Positions 18,036 through 26,256 of a stretch of DNA of 61,441 nt are shown piece by piece. Below the pieces are notes generated by a model. The model was not told the origin of the DNA and searched no databases. It was given only the letters and a program-made list of their open reading frames with translations. The DNA comes from Pseudomonas sp. (lineage in GTDB: Bacteria > Pseudomonadota > Gammaproteobacteria > Pseudomonadales > Pseudomonadaceae): contig NZ_JAQGNX010000087.1 of NCBI RefSeq assembly GCF_028293835.1, positions 1-61,441 on the forward strand, given 5' to 3'. Made by a program: the position numbers and the translations under genes. Position 1 is the first letter of the stretch. Each line of letters starts with the position of its first letter.

Positions 18036-18332
18036 ATGACCACTCCAACGCTTCTGACGATCCTGCAAGCCCCCAACATGCTGGAAATCGATGGTTTGCA
18101 CGCTTTTGAATACTCGCTGAATGACAGTCAGCTGGTCGTCGAGGCCATTGACGGTCGTGAGCGCAAGGTATGGAAATTCAGTCTTGCCCAGGTCGAAGCC
18201 GCAACGTTCGACGCTCAATTGCAAAGCTGGGTGCTGACCGACGGCAATGCCGATCACCGTTTGGTGTGCCTTGATGCGTTCACTCCGAACAACAACGACG
18301 ACGATAACGAAGACACTGCCGAACGAGACTGA
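18036..18332 (+). CDS. DUF5629 family protein
   Basis: 98 aa cytoplasmic acidic protein. The pattern MLEIDGLHAFEYSL, then VEAIDGRERKVWKFSLAQVEAA, then RLVCLDA and a tail of Asn/Asp/Glu (DDDNEDT) matches the small Pseudomonas DUF5629 group as I know it. No function is known. Short gene between a REP doublet and the leader of the lactonase gene. Confidence 0.75.
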   Translation: MTTPTLLTILQAPNMLEIDGLHAFEYSLNDSQLVVEAIDGRERKVWKFSLAQVEAATFDAQLQSWVLTDGNADHRLVCLDAFTPNNNDDDNEDTAERD

Positions 18333-18421
18333 TTGTCCATGGGTAAACGCCGACAGCGGCTAATAATGCGACGTTTCGGTGGTAATTTCTGGTAATGCGC
18401 GACGCGCAATAAAACTAGTTG

Positions 18422-18476
18422 ATGGGCGGCGCTGTCTTACAGCGGAGGTCAAAGTTGACCGCGTGCGGCGCCCCAT
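18422..18476 (+). promoter_or_regulatory. Nested hairpin in the leader of the lactonase gene
   Basis: An inner perfect palindrome GGTCAAAGTTGACC (18447-18460) lies inside an imperfect outer pairing of ATGGGCGGCGC (18422-18432) with GCGGCGCCCCAT (18465-18476), ending 26 bp before the start codon. It could be a DNA operator or an RNA structure in the 5' leader. No T-run follows, so it is not an ordinary terminator. Confidence 0.4.
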
Positions 18477-18501
18477 AAGCTTAATAACCAGAGAGATGCC
18501 C

Positions 18502-19668
18502 ATGAACCGTAAAATTCTGCCTTGGCTGGCAATGGCCGGCGGCCTCGCTGCTTTCCCTGTCTTGGCGCAAAACATGACTGATTATGATCTGCTGGTGGGT
18601 GCTTATACCCAGGGCAAGAGTGAAGGTATTTATCGCTACCGGTTCGACAGTAAAACCGGGCAGATCGACTCGACACCGCGGCAAGTCATCAAGAGTGAAA
18701 ACCCGTCCTGGCTAACGCTTTCCAAAGACCAGCGCTTGCTGTTTGCAGTCAATGAAAACGGTCCGGGTCAGGCTGACACGGTCGGCAAGGTCAGTAGTTT
18801 TGCGATCGATGCCAAAAGCCATGAAGTGACACCGATCAATCAGGTAAACAGCAAAGGTGACGAACCCACCCACTCCAGTTTAAGCGCGGACGGCCATTTC
18901 CTGTTTGTGGCCAACTACGCTGTTCATCCTGATCCAGGTGGCGTGCTGGCAGTGGTGCCGGTGGATAAGTCCGGCAAGCTCGCGGACGTGTCGCAAACCC
19001 TGACTCACCCGGCCAGTAAGGTTGATCCCGAACGACAGGCGTCTTCCCACGTGCATTCGGCGGTAGGGTCGCCCGACGGTAAATACTTGATTGCCAGTGA
19101 TTTGGGGGCCGACAAGCTGTTTGTCTTCCATTACACCGGCAAAGGTCCGCAGCCTCTGCAACCGGCCAAAACCCCGTCGGTTGAGTTGCCCCCAGGCAGC
19201 GGCCCTCGGCACTTGTTATTCAGCAATAACGGTAAACACGCGTACCTGACCTTGGAGATGGCCGGGCAGGTGGCGTCGTTTGATTACCATGACGGTGTTT
19301 TCAAACGTACGCAGCTGTTGGATTTGTCCGACAAAAGCGTCAAACAGAAAGTCGGTGGTGGTGGGCTACACAGCTCAACCGACGGCAAATTTCTCTATGT
19401 GGTTGACCGGGGCGACGTGAATGAGCTGGTGGTATTCGCCATCAACTCATCCAGTGGTCAGCTTAAGGAAATACAGCGTCGGTCTGTCGAAGGCATTGAG
19501 CCACGTGAGTTCAGTATCGACCCAAGCGGGCATTTCCTGCTGATTGCAAACCAGAAGAGCAACCAGATTGTGACCGTTCGCGTCGATCCAAAAACCGGTT
19601 TGCTGGGGGATACCGTGCAGAAAATGGATTTCGATTCCCCCTCAGACTTCAGGTTCCTTACCAGATAG
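18502..19668 (+). CDS. Periplasmic lactonase-family beta-propeller (6-phosphogluconolactonase-like fold)
   Basis: 388 aa from ATG 18502 (GAGAG upstream); the longer frame from 18379 runs through the leader hairpin. A signal peptide is clear: MNRKILPWLAMAGGLAAFPVLAQ, cut near residue 23. Seven-bladed lactonase fold features: LLVGAYTQGKSEGIYRYRFD, NPSWLTLSKDQRLLFAVNE, THSSLSADGHFLFVANY, HVHSAVGSPDGKYL, PGSGPRHLLFSNNGKHAYL, and EGIEPREFSIDPSGHFLL near the end. Cytoplasmic Pgl acts in the pentose-phosphate pathway, but an exported copy more likely acts on another lactone or on a carbohydrate; that is inference. Confidence 0.85.
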   Translation: MNRKILPWLAMAGGLAAFPVLAQNMTDYDLLVGAYTQGKSEGIYRYRFDSKTGQIDSTPRQVIKSENPSWLTLSKDQRLLFAVNENGPGQADTVGKVSSFAIDAKSHEVTPINQVNSKGDEPTHSSLSADGHFLFVANYAVHPDPGGVLAVVPVDKSGKLADVSQTLTHPASKVDPERQASSHVHSAVGSPDGKYLIASDLGADKLFVFHYTGKGPQPLQPAKTPSVELPPGSGPRHLLFSNNGKHAYLTLEMAGQVASFDYHDGVFKRTQLLDLSDKSVKQKVGGGGLHSSTDGKFLYVVDRGDVNELVVFAINSSSGQLKEIQRRSVEGIEPREFSIDPSGHFLLIANQKSNQIVTVRVDPKTGLLGDTVQKMDFDSPSDFRFLTR

Positions 19669-19685
19669 CACCCTGTTGATAAGTT

Positions 19686-19710
19686 GCAGCCCCCGGTTTA
19701 CGTGGGCTGC
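19686..19710 (+). terminator. Short stem-loop after the lactonase gene
   Basis: GCAGCCC and GGGCTGC form a 7-bp stem with an 11-nt loop, 17 bp after the stop. No T-run follows, so termination strength is doubtful. Confidence 0.4.
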
Positions 19711-19715
19711 AGCCA

Positions 19716-19734
19716 TTATCAATTAAATTGATAA
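19716..19734. promoter_or_regulatory. Perfect 9-1-9 palindrome, possible operator
   Basis: TTATCAATTAAATTGATAA is a perfect inverted repeat with a one-base centre, 105 bp before the small secreted ORF at 19839. Its size and symmetry suit a dimeric regulator. It does not align well with the Fur box consensus. The regulator is unknown. Confidence 0.4.
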
Positions 19735-19838
19735 GGTCTAGTGGTACAAAGCATTTCTGACATCGATGGCGCGGGCGTAAGTTTGGTTCAACGGCCTGAA
19801 ACGGCAGCTATCCAAACCGAACATCGAGGCTTCCTAAA

Positions 19839-20021
19839 ATGAACTTCAATCTCTTCTCCGTCATTGCCGCATCCGCTATCTCAGCCACTGTCGCCCTGCC
19901 TGCCAGCGCCAGCGTTGAGATCTGCCAGAAAAAATCCAGCATCACCCAGACCTACACCACCAAATACCTGCAACAAAGCGCCAACTTCTACGCTGCACTG
20001 GACCATAAGATTCAACAATGA
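19839..20021 (+). CDS. Small secreted protein of unknown function
   Basis: 60 aa. A signal peptide with hydrophobic core FSVIAASAISATVALPASA and a cut site near ASA-SVE (~25) leaves a mature peptide of about 35 residues rich in Gln, Thr and Tyr with one Cys. A strong rho-independent terminator follows 15 bp after the stop, which supports a real transcript. I do not recognise a domain. It is monocistronic and precedes two other small ORFs. Confidence 0.6.
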   Translation: MNFNLFSVIAASAISATVALPASASVEICQKKSSITQTYTTKYLQQSANFYAALDHKIQQ

Positions 20022-20036
20022 AACTGCTCACTAAAT

Positions 20037-20097
20037 GAATCCATTCCCCGTTAACGATAATACCGATAACGGGGAATGGATTCGTCTGCTTTTTTTT
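20037..20097 (+). terminator. Strong rho-independent terminator
   Basis: A 17-bp perfect stem, GAATCCATTCCCCGTTA (20037-20053) with TAACGGGGAATGGATTC (20067-20083), is followed after a few bases by eight T (20090-20097). It ends the small-protein transcript at 19839. Confidence 0.85.
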
Positions 20098-20293
20098 GTT
20101 TTCTTTCATGCCAAGCATTGTCCCTGACTTCGCTTCGCGGACAACTTCGCTCCAGGTGTTGTGTCTCTATTACGTTGATTGGCTTATTTAATAATTAACG
20201 CCACTGATGTCTACTATGGAATTACTTCACTTCTCGATGTACCTCATTTAGTTGATTCTGTCGGCCTGAAACGTGCCCGCGGAGCTACACCAG
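20098..20293. other. Intergenic stretch, probable promoter of the small membrane-protein pair
   Basis: About 195 bp, AT-rich in its middle (TTGATTGGCTTATTTAATAATTAAC near 20178-20202), between a terminator and the 20294 ORF. A -35/-10 pair cannot be assigned with confidence. No Fur-box-like sequence was found by eye. Confidence 0.3.
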
Positions 20294-20485
20294 ATGACCA
20301 CTGCCATCCTTCACTCAATCAAGCAAGGCGCTTACGTCGCTATTGCTCTTTATGTTGTATTCATCGCAGTGGTCACCGTTACCAGCATGAACGCGACATC
20401 CATCCACTCGATCAACGCCGCGCTCAATACGCCGGTCGTTGACACCCAGCGCCCTGCGGCAAATGTGCAGGAGCGTGCGACATGA
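20294..20485 (+). CDS. Small single-helix membrane protein, unknown
   Basis: 63 aa from ATG 20294, chosen because GGAG ends 9 nt before it; an upstream in-frame start at 20273 lacks this. One hydrophobic segment GAYVAIALYVVFIAVVTVTS (~12-31) is followed by a polar tail of about 30 residues. Its stop overlaps the next ORF start (ACATGA). No family recognised. The overlap and ribosome site argue that it is real. Confidence 0.5.
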   Translation: MTTAILHSIKQGAYVAIALYVVFIAVVTVTSMNATSIHSINAALNTPVVDTQRPAANVQERAT

Positions 20486-20709
20486 AAGGTACGCAATTAT
20501 GGGTAATCGCCTTTCTTACAGTCATTACTAACGGCTTCTCCCTGATTGGTTTGGGTCAGGCTTCTTCTGGCGGCCTCGCCAGGAGTATTGAAGCCAAACA
20601 TGAAATCGCCCACGCGATTGAAATGGCCAGTTCGCAAAAGTTGCAGGCTGGAAACCCACCGAGTAAATACCGGTTGTTTGATTCTGGGCCGTTTACGGTT
20701 ATGTGTTGA
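20482..20709 (+). CDS. Small exported or membrane-anchored protein, unknown
   Basis: 75 aa. The N-terminal hydrophobic segment WVIAFLTVITNGFSLIGLG (~7-25) could be a signal peptide or anchor; the rest is polar with a helix-like EAKHEIAHAIEMASSQKL. Starts inside the previous gene's stop, so the two form a coupled pair. Its stop is 15 bp from the convergent TonB-receptor stop. No family recognised. Confidence 0.5.
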   Translation: MKGTQLWVIAFLTVITNGFSLIGLGQASSGGLARSIEAKHEIAHAIEMASSQKLQAGNPPSKYRLFDSGPFTVMC

Positions 20710-20723
20710 TTGCGGTTTTTATA

Positions 20724-22838
20724 TTACCAGTTAAGCGAGTAGCTTATCCCCAGCGTCCGGCCTTCGGCGTTTGCATAGGGTGCACGAGCATTGGCCTGGG
20801 CAAACATGTTTTGATAGGTCCTGTTGGTAAGATTGAATACCCCGGCTTCAACCCTGCCTGAGGGTAATTCAACTGAACCCAGCAGGTCGACCAACGTGTA
20901 ACCATTAATCGCTCTTCCATTGCTGTCCTTGGCAGCGGCGTCGTAGTTTCCAAGGCGCATGCCCTGCAGGCGAAGGTCATATGTTTGACCGGTGTAGCCG
21001 ACAAACAAAGTCGTCTTTGCAGGTGATACACGGGTGGCTGGTAAGTCGATCCATTTCCCGGTTCGACGTGTCTCACCTTTTGCCCACGCATAGGTACCGC
21101 CGACCGACCACTGTTCTGTTGGATAAAACGTCAGGCTGTTTTCTATCCCACGCACGCGTTCCTTCTGGTTTATCAGACGCAGAACACGCTCTGTAGCGTC
21201 ATAAAACTGAGTGACACCGGATGTATTTTCATAAGCCGTCACATCGGCTTGCCATCGATTCCAGTGCCCGCGCCAGCCCAGTTCGTAACTGTTGACTTTT
21301 ATCGCCTGAGCGTTGAGTGTCTGGACATCAAAGCGGCTATCGGCATCGCGCAGAAACCGCTGAATGTCCGGCAGGGAAAACCCTTGGCTGAAGTTGGCGA
21401 AAAGGTCTTGGGTATCGCTCAGGTGGTAAACCGCGCCGAGGTTATAAAGGGTGTCGTCGTACTTAAGGGACCCTCCGCGCAATGTCGCCCAGTGTCCTGT
21501 CTGAACGATTTCTCCGTAAGCGATGCTGTCGGCGACTTCGGTTTCGATCCATTCGCGTCGTGCTCCCCCGCGTAACGTCCAGTCAGAAATGTCCCACGAC
21601 ATTTGGGCGAATAGCGCTTTGGTCCTGGTTTCAATATCCGGGCCCATTTCATAGGTCGTGGCTGTCTTGGTGTATTTCACCCCGTCGACAACGTAGCGAT
21701 CTCCTCGTTGGCGCGAACGTTCATTGTCGTAGTCTGCGCCCCATACCAGATTGCCGGTTGCCATGCCGATAGCGGGCAGAGGGGTGTCAACGGCCGCGCG
21801 TAAACCAAACACATTTTGCACGCTGTTGTTATCCGAAACGCCGGCCTTGCCGCGTTTCAGGGCAGGAAAAAACAAGGCGTCAGCACGCCGCCAATAGCTT
21901 TCGAGCATCAAGCCCTGGCCATGAAAATCCCTGTCGCTGTAGTTGAGGTTAACGGCCTGGTTGTGGGTATACGGTTGCTCATTGAGCATCAGTCCTTTAA
22001 TGGCCACGGCAGTTTTATCGACCGACGCCTTGGCGTAATCCGTGTCCTGCTTGTCCTTGTAGTTCTGTAACGACAGTTTGATTGTCTTGTCTGAATCTAA
22101 CTCAAAACCGAAGCGACTTTGAATATCGTACGTGGCAGTGTCCATGTTGCTGCCTTGGGACGTGTCTTGCGGGATGCGGTTACCGTTGCCGTCCAACAAG
22201 TCGTTGCGGACCACCCACTGACCCGACACATAAGCGTCCAATGGGCCGTGTTTGGCAGAGACGCTTTGGAAGGCGTCATAGGCATTGCCATGTGAGCCGA
22301 AGTTAGCGCCGGTGGTCAGACCCAAGCGGCTACTCAAAGCGATTTTCTCGCCCTGATTGCGTTTGGTAATGATGTTGACCATTCCACCGGAGGCCCCTGC
22401 GCCGTAGACGCTACTAGCCCCCGACACCACTTCGATGCGTTCGATGCTGGCCGGTGAAATGCTGTTGAGTTGTCGATAGTTGTCTCGTGTTGCGTTCTGC
22501 GATACGCCGTCAATCAGCACTAACATAGCGCGACCGCGTAAGGTTTGGCCAAAGTTGCTCATCCCTCCCGACGTTGGCGCGAGGCCGGCCACCAGTTGCC
22601 CGAGAATGTCCGATAGTCGACGTCCTGCACCGCTTTGCTGCTGGATCTGCTGCGCATCAATGACTTGGACCGAGCCGGGAATAGAGGCAATGCTTGCTGC
22701 GTTGCGTGTGGCTGAAACCACGGTGTCAGACAAGGCCATTGTGCCTGGTTGCTCAGCCTGATCCGGACGCTCCGCCCAGATGGGCTCGCTGAATGTACTG
22801 AGCAGTGGAATAACAAACGAGAGCCGACGTTTGGTCAT
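20724..22838 (-). CDS. TonB-dependent siderophore receptor
   Basis: 704 aa outer-membrane receptor. A signal peptide (~1-22) precedes a TonB-box-like DTVVSA (~38-43), the plug (IPGSVQVIDAQQIQQQSG ... RGRAMLVLIDGVSQN ... IERIEVVSGASSVYGAGASGGMVNIITK) and a 22-strand-type barrel, ending LGISYSLNW with a terminal aromatic residue. It resembles the receptors for hydroxycarboxylate siderophores (IutA/PvuA-like); the exact ligand is inferred from its operon. The start overlaps the MFS gene stop by 4 bp, so it is the last gene of the synthetase-exporter-receptor operon. Presumably iron-regulated, although no clear Fur box was found upstream of the operon. Confidence 0.92.
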   Translation of the reverse strand: MTKRRLSFVIPLLSTFSEPIWAERPDQAEQPGTMALSDTVVSATRNAASIASIPGSVQVIDAQQIQQQSGAGRRLSDILGQLVAGLAPTSGGMSNFGQTLRGRAMLVLIDGVSQNATRDNYRQLNSISPASIERIEVVSGASSVYGAGASGGMVNIITKRNQGEKIALSSRLGLTTGANFGSHGNAYDAFQSVSAKHGPLDAYVSGQWVVRNDLLDGNGNRIPQDTSQGSNMDTATYDIQSRFGFELDSDKTIKLSLQNYKDKQDTDYAKASVDKTAVAIKGLMLNEQPYTHNQAVNLNYSDRDFHGQGLMLESYWRRADALFFPALKRGKAGVSDNNSVQNVFGLRAAVDTPLPAIGMATGNLVWGADYDNERSRQRGDRYVVDGVKYTKTATTYEMGPDIETRTKALFAQMSWDISDWTLRGGARREWIETEVADSIAYGEIVQTGHWATLRGGSLKYDDTLYNLGAVYHLSDTQDLFANFSQGFSLPDIQRFLRDADSRFDVQTLNAQAIKVNSYELGWRGHWNRWQADVTAYENTSGVTQFYDATERVLRLINQKERVRGIENSLTFYPTEQWSVGGTYAWAKGETRRTGKWIDLPATRVSPAKTTLFVGYTGQTYDLRLQGMRLGNYDAAAKDSNGRAINGYTLVDLLGSVELPSGRVEAGVFNLTNRTYQNMFAQANARAPYANAEGRTLGISYSLNW

Positions 22839-24064
22839 ATATGGAACCTTTTATCAGGGTTGAGAAAAGCGCAAGCAGCAGGGGCTGTATGAGGTGGTTG
22901 CGATAACGAACGAACCCAGCGGATGCCGAGCGCAGCAAGGGTGTAAGTCAGCGCGACGAGCCAGAAGCTGTTGGCCAGCCCGACCACGGCCACGCCGATG
23001 CCACCTGACGCGAGACCGCATAACGCGCCGGCTTTCGCGGCGCTGTTTGCAATCCCGAGGTTAAAACCCTGTTTGCCAGGTGCGGTGGAACAGGCGATCA
23101 ATGTATAGGCCACCGGCAGGAGTGCGCCTTGCCATACACCCCAGAGCAAGCGGGTTGCGAGAAAACCAACCCATTCGTTGGCGAGCGCAGTGCAGGCAAG
23201 CGTCAGTGCACACAGCCACGCCACTCTCTCGATGACCTGCAACGTATGGGACGGCTGCCAGCTGTCAATCAGCCGACCCCAATAGGGCGCTGAAAGGGCT
23301 AACGTGGCCGCGCTCGCCGCGTAGCTGACACCGATAAGCCAGCCGGGAGCATGCAGAATTTCCGAAACGTATAAGGCGTAGAAGGGTTGCGGCATCACTT
23401 TGGCCGCCTGGATCAAGACGATGATCAGTAAAATTCCTTTCAGCCAACCTCTTGGCAATGCCGCCGTCGTTTGGTTTTCAGCGTGGCGCGTCCGAGCGGC
23501 ATCGTCGGGTAAAAACAGGCTGAGTACTGCACACAAGAGGCAGATGGCGGTTGCGCTAAAGCAGAGCGAGGCAAACCCCCATCTATCGATTAGCCATCCG
23601 CCCAGTACCGGCCCCATCAACGAGCCAACGGCGGTTGCCGTCTGGAGGCGTACGAGGATTTTTCCGCGACCTGTGTCGCTGAAGCTGGTCAAGGCGTAGG
23701 CTTGTGCCGCCGCGATAAATCCTGCGAGCGCGCCCTGCAACACGCGAACCGCAACCAGCACCCACGGGTCTGTCGCCAATCCGGCAAACCCTTGGCACAG
23801 GGCGAGCGCCACCAGGGCGCGGACGATCATTGGCTTGTGGCCAGTCCGGTCACCGAGCTTCCCCCATAAGGGTGTCAGTATCGCCGCAGCCAATAGCGGT
23901 CCGACATAAACCATTGTTGATAAAAACCCGATGTAGTGCGCCTTCTCAGCGCCTAGCAGCCGCTGAATCTGCAATGGCCAGAATGGGCCGCTGATCTCCA
24001 TGGCGCCCATGGAAACAAGTTGGATAAGGACCAATAGGCGTAGGAACGCGGCTTTAGGCAGCAT
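22835..24064 (-). CDS. MFS transporter, probable siderophore exporter
   Basis: 409 aa, about twelve membrane helices. The loop 2-3 motif GKLGDRTGHKP (~68-78) and a motif C-like VGSLMGPVLGGWLIDRWG (~145-162) mark a drug:H+ antiporter type, i.e. an exporter. It overlaps the synthetase gene by 11 bp and the receptor by 4 bp. Exporter-synthetase pairs of this form occur in rhizoferrin/legiobactin and staphyloferrin A loci (established for those families); the role here is inferred from position. Confidence 0.85.
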   Translation of the reverse strand: MLPKAAFLRLLVLIQLVSMGAMEISGPFWPLQIQRLLGAEKAHYIGFLSTMVYVGPLLAAAILTPLWGKLGDRTGHKPMIVRALVALALCQGFAGLATDPWVLVAVRVLQGALAGFIAAAQAYALTSFSDTGRGKILVRLQTATAVGSLMGPVLGGWLIDRWGFASLCFSATAICLLCAVLSLFLPDDAARTRHAENQTTAALPRGWLKGILLIIVLIQAAKVMPQPFYALYVSEILHAPGWLIGVSYAASAATLALSAPYWGRLIDSWQPSHTLQVIERVAWLCALTLACTALANEWVGFLATRLLWGVWQGALLPVAYTLIACSTAPGKQGFNLGIANSAAKAGALCGLASGGIGVAVVGLANSFWLVALTYTLAALGIRWVRSLSQPPHTAPAACAFLNPDKRFHI

Positions 24065-25979
24065 GGTTGGCTACCCGTAACGGATTGCTCAGGCGACCCA
24101 CTATGTCGGCTTGGTTGTCCAGCAGGCGCATTCTCATGAAAGACTTGGCTGGCCAATCCGATTCCAACACAGCCTTGCGTTCAGTCTCCCAGCGCAATGG
24201 ATCAACGCGGCCGCGAAACGCGTCGAAGCATTGACTGACGTGTTCAGCCAACTCTTGCCATAACCAATCCGGCGATACTTCCCAATGACGAGCGCACAGC
24301 AACGTCAATTCACCCAAGTGGCACATAAAGGCGCTGTGTAGCAACTTGTCACGGACATGATCAGCGCTGTCATACAAGGTCATCGTTGGGTCGTGTAACT
24401 CGATGTCCAGACCCCTGGTCTGAAAGGTGCTGCGGTCAATACGGATATCACCGAAGTCGCGCAGCAAGAGGCGATCAGGGTGCCCATCGGCGCCCATGAC
24501 CATGAAACTATTCTGCTGGTGGGCCTCAAATGCTATGCCGTATAACAAGTACATGCCCAGCAACCCTGGTACGGCTATCGACAGATAATTTCGGAAGAAT
24601 GACTGCATGGCGGCAGCGTCTTCTCTGCCGTATGCACGCTGTATCCATTGTCGCAACAGGGGCTGCCCTTTAAGGTCGTGGGCGAACAGACTGCCAACCG
24701 GAACAACCAGCTCGCCTGGACTAGCAAAGCTCAGGGGGTTATCGCGGTAAAGCGCCGATAAGTGTCGTGCACGATCGTCGTGCTCTGATTGTGGCTGGTA
24801 ATGAACCCCTATCCGTTCAGGGACGATCGAAAGCCACCGCTGCAGGTGCGGTTCTTGATCGAGGATCTGCCGCAGCAAATGGCTGATGCGAGGCCCCATA
24901 CGTACGGACCGTGGCGACAGGGTCCGCTGTACGCTGGTCAAGCGCAGCGCCACCGGAAGTTTAATCATGGGTGCGCGGCTGCTGGCGTCGGGAACAACGG
25001 TTCTGAAGGACATGGACGGGTGCCCGTTGAAAGCAACGACATTGCTCAGTACCAATAGCCTGGCGCTAATTTCGTTCGAAAATGCTTGCTTCAGTTGTTC
25101 ATCTGCTTGCCAAGGGTGTACGGGCAGCGGGATGTACTGTGTGGCGTCCAGCCCCAGAAGCTGCAGCTCGGCGATAAGCTGTGTGGCTGCTTCGGGAAAA
25201 TGGATGTCCCACCAAGTCCAATGCTCGGGTGTGCCGGGGATGGCTTCTATGTGAGCGTATTGGCGGTGGAGCGCGCACAGAATCACTGGGAAGCTTGCTT
25301 CGAACTCGGGGGAAAAATTAACTATCTGATGAGTGGCTAAGCCCGGTTTTGTTTTGTAATTTGGGTGCCAGGGATGCCCTAGTGTTCCCCATTGTTCCAG
25401 TAGTAATGTAGGGTTTATTGCGCCTGATTGATCGGACAGCCATGCGAATAAGTTAGGCGCATTGTCATCAAGCATTTGATGTTGCAGTCGAAGCGTCCAG
25501 GCATCATGAAACGCAAGACACAGCGTGTCATTGATGAAACTGTCATCTAGCTCCAACGCCAAACGTTCTAAAGCTTTAATGCATACGGCTGATTTCAGTA
25601 CTGGTTTCAATAACTTCAATAAGTCGGACGGAAACTCGATCAGTTGCGGAACCTGGCCGAGTTCATGTGCGGTTAGGTTTCCGCTCAACTCCCAACTGCA
25701 CATTCGTCCCGACGACAGATAATCGAATCGCAGCTGAGTGTTGTCTGCGACTGACAACCAATAGCTGTCCCCATCGTTTTTTCTGCACGTTTTAGCCTCA
25801 ATAAGATCTTCTCGGATGAGCGATTGAACCAAGCGTTGCAGGCTCCGTTGTCGGGCGTGCGGCAACACTTTGGAAAGGGCGTCAAGGGTCAGGTGGCGTG
25901 AGCGGAATGCGGGGGTGGCAATCGCTTCACTCCAGCGGATAAGTAACTGTTGCTGCTTCACTGTTTGGGCCTGCTTCAT
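24054..25979 (-). CDS. NIS siderophore synthetase (IucA/IucC family)
   Basis: 641 aa from ATG 25979, which has AAGGA 8 nt upstream; an 11-codon longer frame lacks one. NIS synthetases adenylate citrate-type carboxylates and couple them to amines or alcohols in the cytosol. Family motifs: GHPWHPNYKTKPGL (~201-214), PLPVHPWQ, FRTVVPDASSRAPMIKLPVAL (short core S.R....KLP), EAHQQNSFMVM (~485-495) and LLRDFGDIRI (~502-511). It is the only biosynthetic gene in the cluster, as in loci where one synthetase joins two citrates to a diamine. The N-terminal 60 residues look like an extra helical segment. It is the first gene of the operon. Confidence 0.92.
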   Translation of the reverse strand: MKQAQTVKQQQLLIRWSEAIATPAFRSRHLTLDALSKVLPHARQRSLQRLVQSLIREDLIEAKTCRKNDGDSYWLSVADNTQLRFDYLSSGRMCSWELSGNLTAHELGQVPQLIEFPSDLLKLLKPVLKSAVCIKALERLALELDDSFINDTLCLAFHDAWTLRLQHQMLDDNAPNLFAWLSDQSGAINPTLLLEQWGTLGHPWHPNYKTKPGLATHQIVNFSPEFEASFPVILCALHRQYAHIEAIPGTPEHWTWWDIHFPEAATQLIAELQLLGLDATQYIPLPVHPWQADEQLKQAFSNEISARLLVLSNVVAFNGHPSMSFRTVVPDASSRAPMIKLPVALRLTSVQRTLSPRSVRMGPRISHLLRQILDQEPHLQRWLSIVPERIGVHYQPQSEHDDRARHLSALYRDNPLSFASPGELVVPVGSLFAHDLKGQPLLRQWIQRAYGREDAAAMQSFFRNYLSIAVPGLLGMYLLYGIAFEAHQQNSFMVMGADGHPDRLLLRDFGDIRIDRSTFQTRGLDIELHDPTMTLYDSADHVRDKLLHSAFMCHLGELTLLCARHWEVSPDWLWQELAEHVSQCFDAFRGRVDPLRWETERKAVLESDWPAKSFMRMRLLDNQADIVGRLSNPLRVANHAA

Positions 25980-26256
25980 TGTCCAGTTCCTTATGGACGA
26001 GATATAACGCACCCGCCAATAGCCGAAGCCATTGGCAGTAACGATGAGGGGGTTGGCTATGCGTTTCCAGGAGCGGGAAGTTAGCGCTATTTTGGCCTGA
26101 TGAAAATCAGCCGAAGACGTGATGGTTGTAAGGGAGGTCCTACTACCTTGTCGGAGCTTTCACCTAAATTCGCTGTAGAGCCGACGCGCGCGTGGTCAAA
26201 AACACGAGTAGTGCCAACTGCCAAGATGATGGCTACTACAGAGGGTTAATATTGGC
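25980..26256. other. Intergenic region upstream of the siderophore operon with a decayed REP-like stretch
   Basis: 277 bp. The near part should hold the operon promoter; a small CTGATGAAAATCAG hairpin (26098-26111) is seen but no convincing Fur box. Positions ~26128-26242 contain scraps resembling the REP arms (TGTAGAGCCGACGCG, GGCTACTACAGAG), probably a degenerate doublet. Confidence 0.35.

Noticed and set aside
19716..19734. Fur box at the perfect palindrome
   Set aside because: Alignment with the Fur consensus is poor and it is not placed before the siderophore operon.
20179..20442. 87-aa frame overlapping the small membrane-protein gene in another frame
   Set aside because: No ribosome site and no hydrophobic or domain pattern; the 20294 frame has a proper site and couples to the next gene.
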